From assembly GCA_032229885.1 (NCBI GenBank), contig JAVYAJ010000455.1, positions 1 through 21,557 of the forward strand: a DNA stretch of 21,557 nucleotides. Reading direction: 5' to 3'. Position numbers and translations under genes: made by a program. The stretch comes from Anammoximicrobium sp032229885 (lineage in GTDB: Bacteria; Planctomycetota; Planctomycetia; Pirellulales; Pirellulaceae). The notes below the pieces were generated by a model. It saw only the letters and a list, made by a program, of their open reading frames with translations. It made no database searches and was not told the origin of the DNA. The stretch's first letter is position 1; the number at the start of each line of letters is the position of its first letter. Positions 7,337 through 14,866 of this stretch are shown here, piece by piece.

Positions 7337-10300
7337 ATGGGGACGATGATGGAAATTGATCTGAGGCAAGTGGCGGAAGAGGTCGCGGCGCCTTTGGACA
7401 AAGTGCAGATCACGGTCGAGCTGCTGGACGACGGAAACACGGTTCCTTTCATCACGCGGTACCGAAAGGATCGGACCGGCGGGCTCGACGAACAGCAGAT
7501 TCGCTGCATCCAGCAAACCGTCAACCGATTGCGCATCTTGACCGACCGCAAGCAGCGAATCCTCAAGTCGCTCGAGTCGCAGGGGCGGGCGACACCGGAT
7601 TTGATCGCGCGGATCCAAGCCGCCGATTCGCTGCGGTGTTTGGAGGATCTGTACCTGCCCTTCAAACCAAAGAAACAAACGCTTGCCGGATTGGCCCGCG
7701 GGCGGGGCCTCGAACCTTTGGCAAAGGAGATCCTCGAGGGGCGACCCGGAATGGATCTCGACGCGCGCGCCGCCGAGTTCGTCGATCCGAACCGCGGACT
7801 GCCGACGATCGCCGAAGTTCTCCAGGGCGCGCGACATCTGATCGCGGAAGTTTTTTCCGAAGACTATGGGCTGCGGGATGAATTACGCGAACTGCTGAAA
7901 AAAACAGGCCAACTGACGAGCACGCGGATCGAAGGCGCCGAGCGGACCGCCGATGATGACGAAACGCCGGACTCGCCGGCCGCGGTCGACGACGAGCCCA
8001 CGGGCGAGGCCGTAGATGAGGCCACGAGCGAACTCATGGGTGAGACCGCGGCGGAGGGCGAGGGCACGGCGGAGGGCGAGGGCACGGCGGAGGGCGAGGG
8101 CACGGCGGAGAGCGAGGGCACGGCGGAGAGCGAGACCGCGGCGGAGGGCGAGACCGCGGCGGAGAGCGAGGGCAAAGTCCAGGCCGACGGTGGCGTCAAA
8201 CCGGAGGGCGACGACAAGCCGCACGCGCAGCTCGCGGACGACGCGTCAGCGACAGGCGAGGGACTTGCGCCCGGACCGATCGACGCGCGCCCCGCAGGCA
8301 GTGCTGACGCGCCCGGCGCAGCCTCGACCGACGCCCCCGTCTCCAACGACGAATCGGACGCGCCGACTGCGTCGCTCGACGCGCCCCTGGCCGACGCCAC
8401 AGCGACCGTTTCGAGCGCCGTTGCGGAGGCCGATCTGTCGAGCCCGCCGCCCGTGGGCGCGGGGGCGAGCGACAGCGACGACCAGACTCGGCCGATGCGG
8501 AGCGCCGACGCCTTGGAGCAGACCGCCCCGGCGGCTGCGACTGAACCGGCGTCGGCAACTGAATCGGCGCCGGCGGCTGAACCGGCGTCCGCCATCGACA
8601 TCGCGTTCGAAGCCGCGCCGATGCCTGCGGCCGCGCCGGCCTTGGCGGACGAGCCTGCGTCCGTATCGGACCCGGCGCCCGCAGTCGCGCTCGGTTCGGC
8701 GGCCGAGGCGTCCGCGGCCGAAGGCTTGGCGTCGTCCGCCGAATCGTCGCCGCCTCCGCTGATCGAATCATTCGCCGAGCCCAAAGACGACCGGGCGAAA
8801 CCGGGGTCCAAGCTCGCGTCGAAAAGCGGGCCGCTGACGGCTCGAGTCGAGGCCAAGCTGTCGATCAAACAGTTGGCTGCGAAGAGTCGGAAAGAGGCCA
8901 AACAGCGAAAACGCGAGAAGAAAATCGAGTCGTTCAAGGATTATTTTCGCTATCGCGAGTCGCTGACCAAAATCCCGCCGCACCGTCTGCTGGCCATCAG
9001 CCGTGGCGAACGCTCCAAGATCCTGCGGGTCAGAATCGATGTCGGTCAGCCGACGCTTTCCGAGCGTACGGAACAGCGTTTGATCCGTGCGGACCACCCG
9101 TTTGCCGAGCTGCTGCGCGGGTGCCTGCGCGACGCGGTCAACCGCCTGCTGTTGCCCAGTGTCGAGCGGGAAGTGCGACGCGAACTGGCCGAGAAAGCCG
9201 AGTTGCACGCCGTTCAAGTCTTTGCCCGTAACTTGCGGCAACTGCTCCTCCAAGCGCCGGTCCACGACCGGCGCATTCTGGCCATCGACCCTGGATTTCG
9301 CAGCGGATGCAAACTGGCCGCCTTGGACGAGTTCGGGAACGTGCTCGGCCATACCGTGATCCATGTGATCGGCAAGGACGAGATCGTCCGCCGCGGGCGA
9401 CAGCAGATCGTCGAAATGGTCTCGATGTATCAGATTCCGGTCATCGCCATCGGCAACGGCGCCGCCTGCCGCGAATCCGAGCGGCTGGTTGCGGACATCC
9501 TCGCTCACGAATTGAACGACCGCGATGTTCAATACGTCATCGTGAACGAGGCCGGCGCCAGCGTGTACTCGACGAGCAGCGTCGGCCGCGAAGAATTGCC
9601 GCGTTTCGATCCGGTGTTGCGCAGCGCCGTGTCGATCGGACGGCGTCTGCAGGATCCGCTGTCGGAACTGGTCAAGATCAACCCTGCGAACATCGGCGTC
9701 GGGCTGTACCAGCACGACGTCAAGTCCAAGCATCTCGAGGAATCGCTGGACGCGGTGGTCGAATCCTGCGTGAACTTCGTCGGCGTCGACGTCAACACGG
9801 CCAGCCCCGCGTTGCTGCGGTACGTGTCCGGAATGAACCAGTTGACCGCGCGCCGGATGTACGAATATCGCCAGAAGCATGGCCCGTTCCGGAGCCGCGA
9901 CCAGTTCCGCAACGTCCCGAGCTTCGGCGAGGCCACCTTCATCCAGGCCGCCGGCTTTTTGAAGATCATCGGAGGTGACAACCCGCTGGACGCCACCTGG
10001 ATCCACCCGGAAAGCTACGACATCGCCCAGCGAGTCCTCGAACGGCTCGGCGCCAGCGAGGCCGAACTGGCCAGCCAGATCGCGGTCCGCCAGAAGATCG
10101 AGGACCCCGTGCGCCCGGCGTTCGGCGAAGGCGTGGTCCACGAGCCGGTGGCCGATGCGTCTGCGCCCGCGCTCGCGGAAACGGTGTCGCCGGAGACCAC
10201 GGCAGCGGAGAGCACACCGTTCGAAACAGCGTCTACGGCGTCTGTGTCCACGGCGTCGGCGTCCAGAGCGTCGACGCCGGCCGCGATCGCCGCTTCGCCT

Positions 10301-11500
10301 ACGGAGGGCGATACGGCGAACGAAACGCCGGCGACGAGCGGCGTGGCCGCGACGTCCGAACTCGTGGCTGATGCCGAACTCGCCCCGTCGGCCGCTGATG
10401 CGCCAACGATCGCCGTGGCCGGCCCTGAGGATGCAATGGGCGAGGCTCAGCCTACTCGACCAGCCGCCGAAACGCCGGCCGCCGAAACGCCAGCCGCGTC
10501 GCCAAGCGACGATGCACAGGCCGCACGGCCTGACGATGGCGGCCACCCCACAAGCGCCCCGGCCGTGTCGGGCGTATCGGCGGCGATCGAGACCGCGGAA
10601 CGACCGCCGGCGTCCGCGGACGAGGCCGGCGAAACGGCGTTGGATCCTGCTGGATCGACCGCCGACGCGTCGTCCCCGCCAGCGGTCGCGGCGCGGACGG
10701 GCGTCACGGCGGACTCGAGTCCGCCGCACGCATCGTTGGCCGAGCGGGCTGCCCGCGCGGACGCCGTGCAGTTGGCTCGCGAACTCGGTGTCGGCGAGCA
10801 TCTGCTGCGGGACATCTTGAATTCCCTCAAGCGTCCCGGCCGCGACCCGCGCGAGGATCTGCCATCTCCGACGTTTCGTCGCGAAGTCATCAAGTTGGAA
10901 CGGCTTCAGCCGCAGATGGAACTCACGGGGACGGTGCTGAACGTCGTCGATTTCGGCGCGTTCGTCGACATCGGCCTGCCGGACAGCGGCCTGATCCATA
11001 TCAGCCGCTTGGCGGATCGGTTCATCCGAGATCCTCACGAGGTTGTCAGTGTCGGCGATATTCTGAACGTCTGGGTCGTCGAGGTCGACAAGCAACGCCG
11101 GCGCGTCTCGCTGACGGCGATCAAGCCTGGCACCGAGCGGCCGGCGCCGCAACGCCAGGAGCGCGCGTCGCCTGCGCAACAGGCCGAGGGCCGGGCGGCC
11201 AGACCGTCGGATCGCCCGCCGCAAGGGCGCCGGCCTGAATCGCGCCGGCCTCCGTCGCGCGACGCCGCCGGCCAGCGAGGAGGCGGGCGGGGCGGAGCGG
11301 GGCGGAGCGGCGGCGATGCGCGCGCGGGCGGCGGCTCGCGGCCACGGACGGTCGAGATTCGCCCGGCCAAGCCCAAACCTGTGCGGCCGATCACCGACGC
11401 CATGGCCGAAGGCAAGGAGCCGATGCGTTCTTTCTCCGACTTGCTGCAGTTCTACGATCGCAAACACGACGACGACAAACCACCTAAGAAGAAATCGTGA
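7337..11500 (+). CDS. tex: Tex-family S1 RNA-binding protein with two large low-complexity insertions
   Basis: A 1387-residue relative of the transcription accessory protein Tex (about 770-780 residues in E. coli), a nucleic-acid-binding cytoplasmic protein. Order: Tex N-terminal helical domain (about 1-195); insertion 1 (about 200-520, acidic, Ala/Glu/Ser/Pro); rest of the N-terminal region from FKDYFRYRESL (about 530); YqgF/RNase-H-like domain beginning ILAIDPGFRSG (about 647); helix-hairpin-helix region (about 820-880); insertion 2 (about 930-1133, Ala/Thr/Pro/Glu); linker containing KRPGRDPRED; S1 domain (about 1195-1262, GTVLNVVDFGAFVDIG); basic Gly/Arg/Pro tail. ATG 7337 is chosen over an upstream in-frame TTG at 7313 because AGG lies 6 bases before it and Tex homology begins at once; ATG 7346 is also possible. 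It is preceded by the 7242 promoter and followed 9 bp later by coaX. The core is firm; insertion function is unknown. Confidence 0.95.
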   Translation: MGTMMEIDLRQVAEEVAAPLDKVQITVELLDDGNTVPFITRYRKDRTGGLDEQQIRCIQQTVNRLRILTDRKQRILKSLESQGRATPDLIARIQAADSLRCLEDLYLPFKPKKQTLAGLARGRGLEPLAKEILEGRPGMDLDARAAEFVDPNRGLPTIAEVLQGARHLIAEVFSEDYGLRDELRELLKKTGQLTSTRIEGAERTADDDETPDSPAAVDDEPTGEAVDEATSELMGETAAEGEGTAEGEGTAEGEGTAESEGTAESETAAEGETAAESEGKVQADGGVKPEGDDKPHAQLADDASATGEGLAPGPIDARPAGSADAPGAASTDAPVSNDESDAPTASLDAPLADATATVSSAVAEADLSSPPPVGAGASDSDDQTRPMRSADALEQTAPAAATEPASATESAPAAEPASAIDIAFEAAPMPAAAPALADEPASVSDPAPAVALGSAAEASAAEGLASSAESSPPPLIESFAEPKDDRAKPGSKLASKSGPLTARVEAKLSIKQLAAKSRKEAKQRKREKKIESFKDYFRYRESLTKIPPHRLLAISRGERSKILRVRIDVGQPTLSERTEQRLIRADHPFAELLRGCLRDAVNRLLLPSVEREVRRELAEKAELHAVQVFARNLRQLLLQAPVHDRRILAIDPGFRSGCKLAALDEFGNVLGHTVIHVIGKDEIVRRGRQQIVEMVSMYQIPVIAIGNGAACRESERLVADILAHELNDRDVQYVIVNEAGASVYSTSSVGREELPRFDPVLRSAVSIGRRLQDPLSELVKINPANIGVGLYQHDVKSKHLEESLDAVVESCVNFVGVDVNTASPALLRYVSGMNQLTARRMYEYRQKHGPFRSRDQFRNVPSFGEATFIQAAGFLKIIGGDNPLDATWIHPESYDIAQRVLERLGASEAELASQIAVRQKIEDPVRPAFGEGVVHEPVADASAPALAETVSPETTAAESTPFETASTASVSTASASRASTPAAIAASPTEGDTANETPATSGVAATSELVADAELAPSAADAPTIAVAGPEDAMGEAQPTRPAAETPAAETPAASPSDDAQAARPDDGGHPTSAPAVSGVSAAIETAERPPASADEAGETALDPAGSTADASSPPAVAARTGVTADSSPPHASLAERAARADAVQLARELGVGEHLLRDILNSLKRPGRDPREDLPSPTFRREVIKLERLQPQMELTGTVLNVVDFGAFVDIGLPDSGLIHISRLADRFIRDPHEVVSVGDILNVWVVEVDKQRRRVSLTAIKPGTERPAPQRQERASPAQQAEGRAARPSDRPPQGRRPESRRPPSRDAAGQRGGGRGGAGRSGGDARAGGGSRPRTVEIRPAKPKPVRPITDAMAEGKEPMRSFSDLLQFYDRKHDDDKPPKKKS
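8039..8173 (+). repeat. 18-bp in-frame minisatellite inside tex
   Basis: Tandem 18-bp units GAGGGCGAGGGCACGGCG and variants at 8054, 8072, 8090, 8108, 8126 and 8144, with partial units on both sides. They encode a six-residue acidic unit EGEGTA with ESEGTA, ESETAA and EGETAA variants, starting at residue 240. The first three units are identical, which points to recent slippage or unequal exchange. The unit length keeps the reading frame. Confidence 0.9.
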
Positions 11501-11509
11501 CTCCGCAAC

Positions 11510-12334
11510 GTGTCGAAGTCCGCCGATCTCGAGAGCATCGCTGACGTCACGCGCCTGCTGGCCGTAGACATCGGCAATCACCAGATCAAACTGGGGCGGT
11601 ATCCGTCGCGGCGCGGTGATGGTTTTCCGCATCCGTCGCCGGTCTGGCGGATTCCCAACGACGAATCCGCGGCGAACCTTTTGCCCGAGCTGCTGCCCCC
11701 CGAGCCGCTGCTGTGGTCGGTCGCCACGGTGCATCGTCGGGCCGAGGGCTGGTTGGCCGCGTGGGTTGCCCGCAACCGACCGCGAGATCGCTACCGACTG
11801 TTGCGGCACGACGATCTGCCGCTGAGGATTCACGTCGCCGAACCGAACCGCGTCGGCGCCGATCGACTGCTGGCTGCCGTCGCCGTCAACCATCTGCGCT
11901 CGCCCGGTCGACCCGCGATCGTTGTCGACGCGGGCACGGCGATTACCGTTGACCTGATATCCGGCGAGGGGGCGTTCGAGGGCGGCGTGATCCTGCCCGG
12001 CTTTCGCTTGATCGCCAAAGCGCTGGCTGACGGCACGGACTTGTTGCCCGAGGTGACGTTCGATCCAACCGCCGAACCGCCGCCCGTGATCGGCAAATCG
12101 ACGACCGACGCCATTCGCAGCGGCCTGTTCTGGGGGCAGATCGGGGCCGTCGGTGAATTGGTCCGACGCATGTCCGCGCGCGAGATATCGGCGCGCGCCT
12201 CACAGTCGCCTCAAGTGTTCATCGCCGGCGGCGATGCCGCTCGGCTCGCCGCATACCTGGCTGACGCCCGCGTCGTCGAAGAATTAGTCCTCGGTGGGAT
12301 CTGGCTCACGTCCGTACAATTGGCCGGATCGTAA
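11510..12334 (+). CDS. coaX: Type III pantothenate kinase
   Basis: A 274-residue cytoplasmic enzyme for the first step of coenzyme A synthesis, ATP-dependent phosphorylation of pantothenate. It has the ASKHA fold hallmarks of CoaX: phosphate motif DIGN at 20-23, GADR at 116-119, DAGTA at 140-144 (catalytic Asp and adenosine motif), GGVILPG at 158-164, IGKST..AI.SG at 194-204 and GGD at 240-242. Type III enzymes usually need a monovalent cation and resist CoA feedback (family knowledge). The start is GTG at 11510, only 9 bases after the tex stop, with just a weak purine-rich stretch upstream, so translational coupling in an operon is likely. Length is slightly above typical. I see no terminator after it. 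Confidence 0.95.
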   Translation: MSKSADLESIADVTRLLAVDIGNHQIKLGRYPSRRGDGFPHPSPVWRIPNDESAANLLPELLPPEPLLWSVATVHRRAEGWLAAWVARNRPRDRYRLLRHDDLPLRIHVAEPNRVGADRLLAAVAVNHLRSPGRPAIVVDAGTAITVDLISGEGAFEGGVILPGFRLIAKALADGTDLLPEVTFDPTAEPPPVIGKSTTDAIRSGLFWGQIGAVGELVRRMSAREISARASQSPQVFIAGGDAARLAAYLADARVVEELVLGGIWLTSVQLAGS

Positions 12335-12623
12335 GAAACACGGCGGCGGCCCATCGGCGGTCGTTGGCCGCGGGATGCGCGGATGGCAGGCAGGAACGCG
12401 CCGCGCGCTTGCCGGTTCCGACCTCGGCGACTACGATGGGCTGGCGTCCGTTTCTCGTCATTTCCAGGGCCGCCCGCCGGCGGGCGACAGCGTCCGACGC
12501 CGGCCCCAGCCGGGGATTAGACGGACGCCGACTGCCGCGACGCGGCGCGGAAGCCAGGACAAGGACGCGGCAGTCGCGTCTTTCCAAAATGCCGCAACGA
12601 AGCATATCGCAAGGAAACCATCG
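12335..12623. other. Intergenic region, no gene seen
   Basis: A GC-rich stretch between coaX and the AhpD-like gene. A reading frame runs through it into the downstream gene, but its residues look like random GC-rich translation and the credible start is at 12624. No convincing promoter or terminator was seen. Confidence 0.5.
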
Positions 12624-12971
12624 ATGGAAAAGCCAATGTACCCACAAGGCAGCGCCGAGCTATCGCGCAAGCGACGCGAGCTGGCGCCCAAACAGCTCGA
12701 AGCGTTCCGCGTGTTTAGCGCCGCCGTGTTCGCCGAGGGCGCCCTGCCGGCGAAGACGAAACAGTTGATTGCCGTGGCCGTCGCCCACACCACGCAGTGC
12801 CCCTATTGCATCAAAGGGCATACCGAAGGCGCGCTGAAGGCGGGGGCGAGCGAAGCGGAGATCATGGAAGCGATCTGGGTCGCGGCCGAGATGCGGGCCG
12901 GCGGCGCATACGCGCACGCCAACCTCGCCCTAGACACGATGGCGACTCACGCCGAAGCTGCCAACGGCTGA
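12624..12971 (+). CDS. Carboxymuconolactone decarboxylase / AhpD-like protein
   Basis: A 115-residue all-helical protein of the CMD/AhpD superfamily. It carries the redox motif CPYC at 59-62 with H66 following (CPYCIKGH), as in the AhpD active site, which points to a thiol-dependent peroxidase or disulfide-reductase role rather than ring decarboxylation. The remaining sequence fits the family (LPAKTKQLIAVAVAH before the motif, GASEAEIMEAIWVAAEMRAGG after it). The start at 12624 has AAGGA 8 bases upstream; the longer open frame beginning at 12294 shows no homology in its first 110 residues. A strong stem-loop 30 bases past the stop probably ends the transcript. An OsmC-type thiol protein lies about 1.1 kb downstream, suggesting a loose peroxide or thiol-stress theme (inference). 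Confidence 0.92.
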   Translation: MEKPMYPQGSAELSRKRRELAPKQLEAFRVFSAAVFAEGALPAKTKQLIAVAVAHTTQCPYCIKGHTEGALKAGASEAEIMEAIWVAAEMRAGGAYAHANLALDTMATHAEAANG

Positions 12972-13000
12972 ACGAGATCCGGGATCATCAAAGACAGGAA

Positions 13001-13037
13001 CCATCGGACTGCGCGAAAAAGTCGCGCGCTCCGATGG
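13001..13037. terminator. Strong stem-loop between convergent genes, likely bidirectional terminator
   Basis: A perfect outer 8-bp stem (CCATCGGA 13001-13008, TCCGATGG 13030-13037), a 2x2 internal mismatch, then a perfect inner 6-bp stem (GCGCGA 13011-13016, TCGCGC 13022-13027) with loop AAAAG. It lies 30 bases after the AhpD-like stop (+) and about 105 bases beyond the stop of the minus-strand gene. There is no T-run on the plus side and a modestly T-rich stretch on the minus side. Confidence 0.6.
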
Positions 13038-13142
13038 ACGGGGCTTCGGCAGGCTGGGCCCGACGGGCGTGGCTCCGACGGCGCCGTGCGAGGCTGGGAT
13101 CGGATCGAGCGGAAGCGCGGGTGTTACCTGACGCGCGTGACC

Positions 13143-13490
13143 TCAGTTGACGGATGCGGCGTCATGTGACGCTGGCGGCGCCGCGACCAGTTCGGACAGC
13201 AGTTCGAGGAACCGGCGGGTCGTAACGAGTCGCGCGTCCATCTTGTGTGCCTGGATCAGCGCCCCGTCCCCGACGAGCTCGAACCGGTCATACAGGATGA
13301 AATCTGGCCTCGGATCATCGTTCACGATCGTTCGGATCGTTCCCGCCAAGACCTTCTCGTCGCCGATGTGGTACACGAAGATGGTCCGCCCATTCGCCAG
13401 ATCGAGCGCCGCTTTGTGCTCGCCCAGCAGACGGTGTCCGGTCACGCGAGGGTCGGATTGAAGCGTCGTCAACGTGGTGGCAAGCGACAT
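13143..13490 (-). CDS. Small hypothetical protein
   Basis: A 115-residue protein I do not recognise. It has no signal peptide, TM helix or cysteine. The sequence looks like a compact soluble alpha/beta domain, with alternating hydrophobic strands (RTIFVYHIGD, DFILYDRFELV) and a helical C-terminal part (TTRRFLELLSELV). The start at 13490 is preferred because GGAG lies about 11 bases upstream; an alternative ATG at 13511 would add seven residues. Normal-looking amino-acid composition, absence of low complexity and an isolated minus-strand position facing a strong terminator support a real gene. The last dozen residues are Ala/Pro/Ser-rich. No function is proposed. Confidence 0.6.
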   Translation of the reverse strand: MSLATTLTTLQSDPRVTGHRLLGEHKAALDLANGRTIFVYHIGDEKVLAGTIRTIVNDDPRPDFILYDRFELVGDGALIQAHKMDARLVTTRRFLELLSELVAAPPASHDAASVN

Positions 13491-14063
13491 GGCAAAGCGG
13501 TCTCCGTGCATATTGTTTCGAGCCGGATCCGCCCGCGCCCAGCGCGCGTCGCGGAACGATATTCGGCCTCGGATTCTGTGGCGGGAAAGGCGCCGTCGCG
13601 GCGCTCACGATCGCTGATCGCGTGTTCATGCGCGCGTCGGGATTCGAATCCGCTCGCCACGCCGCGCGCAGATACGGCGGATGGTACGAAATCACGGAAC
13701 CCGTGCGATCAAGACGACTCGCAACACGTCCCGGGCAACCCGCCGTTGCGTCGCGCGAGCTCGGACGTCGATGTCGCGCGAGGCGCCCTCGCCGCGAGGG
13801 GCTCGACTTTTTATAGTTGTGGTCGCCGGATTTGACAAGCCACAAGATGGCCGCGGTTCGGGAGGCCGCGCGTCGACGGCTCGCATGGTCCCGGTAGGCC
13901 GACAAGATTTGCTCGCCCGTCCGACCCTGTGCGTTGATCGTAGGGGCGCCACGTTGTTTTGAGATCCACGACGGACGCTGGATCTTTGGTCTGCTGACGG
14001 ACGCTACCGAGGACAGGTTCTCCCGAGAACCTCCAGTTTGCTCGGAATCAAAAGGAGACGCCC
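13491..14063. other. Intergenic region, no gene seen
   Basis: About 570 bases upstream of both the minus-strand hypothetical gene and the OsmC-like gene. Frames here are GC-rich noise with no ribosome-binding site. A TTGACA occurs at about 13832 but has no suitable -10 partner. A tRNA T-loop-like string at 13639-13652 was examined and rejected. Confidence 0.5.
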
Positions 14064-14528
14064 ATGGAGACACACGTGTTTCGCGCGACGGCAACGCTTC
14101 AACAGCAGACGCTGGTCGAGGCCGCAACCGAGCGCCACAAGGTGATCGTTGACGAACCGGAAAGCCTGGGCGGCACGGATTTGGCGATGAACCCCGTCGA
14201 GCTGGTCTTGTCGGCATTGGGGGCCTGCCAGGCGATCGTCGCCCAGCTTTTCGCGCGGACCCAAGGCGTGCGGTACGAAAAGTTGCAGGTCGAAGTCGAG
14301 GGCGACTTGAATGTGGGCGGGATGGCGGGCAATCCAGGCGTGCGTCCCGGGTTCCGCGAGGTTCGTTACACGGTGCATATCACGACCGACGAGCCGCAGC
14401 ATAAGATCGACGAGTTTCTGGCGCTCGTCGCACAGCGCTGCCCCGTGGGAGACATCATCGCCAATGCCACGCCGGTCCGCGCGCTGCAACCACGGATCAC
14501 ACGTCCGGCTGACAAAGACGTGGCATGA
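14064..14528 (+). CDS. OsmC/Ohr-family protein
   Basis: A 154-residue cytoplasmic protein of the OsmC superfamily; members reduce organic hydroperoxides or act on related thiol or sulfur substrates. The two conserved cysteines are present: C55 in NPVELVLSALGAC and C126 in AQRCPVGD. The intervening sequence has the usual beta-rich pattern (KLQVEVEGDL, EVRYTVHI). The pattern fits the YhfA/OsmC-like subgroup better than classical Ohr, which is inference. Start ATG 14064 has an excellent Shine-Dalgarno (AAAAGGAG) 6 bases upstream. It is monocistronic: a long gap precedes it and a hairpin follows the stop by 12 bases. The peroxide assay substrate cannot be told from sequence. Confidence 0.93.
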   Translation: METHVFRATATLQQQTLVEAATERHKVIVDEPESLGGTDLAMNPVELVLSALGACQAIVAQLFARTQGVRYEKLQVEVEGDLNVGGMAGNPGVRPGFREVRYTVHITTDEPQHKIDEFLALVAQRCPVGDIIANATPVRALQPRITRPADKDVA

Positions 14529-14540
14529 GCTGGCAACTCG

Positions 14541-14561
14541 GCTCGAAACGATTTTTCGAGC
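14541..14561 (+). terminator. Hairpin after the OsmC-like gene
   Basis: A perfect 8-bp stem GCTCGAAA (14541-14548) and TTTCGAGC (14554-14561) with a 5-nt loop, 12 bases past the stop codon. There is no T-run after it, so it is terminator-like rather than a canonical intrinsic terminator. Confidence 0.5.
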
Positions 14562-14582
14562 TCGCGCAGCCACGTGTGGATC

Positions 14583-14640
14583 CAGCCGGAACGTGAAACG
14601 CCGGGAATCTACTGAACCGGACGCTAGCGCGTTCCGGCTG
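14583..14640. repeat. REP-like inverted repeat
   Basis: Perfect 10-bp inverted arms CAGCCGGAAC (14583-14592) and GTTCCGGCTG (14631-14640) enclose 38 bases that include ACGCTAGCGC. A smaller 6-bp stem with a TTCG loop lies at 14758-14773 (GCCGCC/GGCGGC). Together they fill most of the 338-bp gap between the OsmC-like gene and the next gene; no gene is seen here. Confidence 0.6.
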
Positions 14641-14866
14641 ATGCGCGTTTTCCCCATCAGCCACGGTCTCCAGACCGCGAGAATCCTGTACGCTGGTGCG
14701 TGCGGCAACCCGAAAATCACGATTGGACAACGCACTCAGCGCGACGGCGTTCCTCGTGCCGCCTTCGGGCGGCGCCTGTGGGGTGGTCGCGGACGGCGAC
14801 CGCGTGAGCCGTCGATTCCGCGAGAAAGAAAAGATGCGAGACGATCGCCGCACGAGGAGAGACGAC

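Noticed and set aside
8768..11893. 1041-aa open frame antisense to tex and coaX
   Set aside because: It lies opposite two well-identified genes, and its translation is Arg/Asp/Gln-rich without domains.
12294..12623. N-terminal extension of the AhpD-like gene
   Set aside because: The first 110 residues are Arg/Gly/Pro noise with no family similarity, and a good Shine-Dalgarno supports the start at 12624.
13639..13652. tRNA T-loop-like string GGGATTCGAATCCG
   Set aside because: The flanking bases do not form a 5-bp T-stem (A-C and G-A mismatches on either strand), and no D-arm, anticodon arm or matching acceptor stem lies at the right distance.
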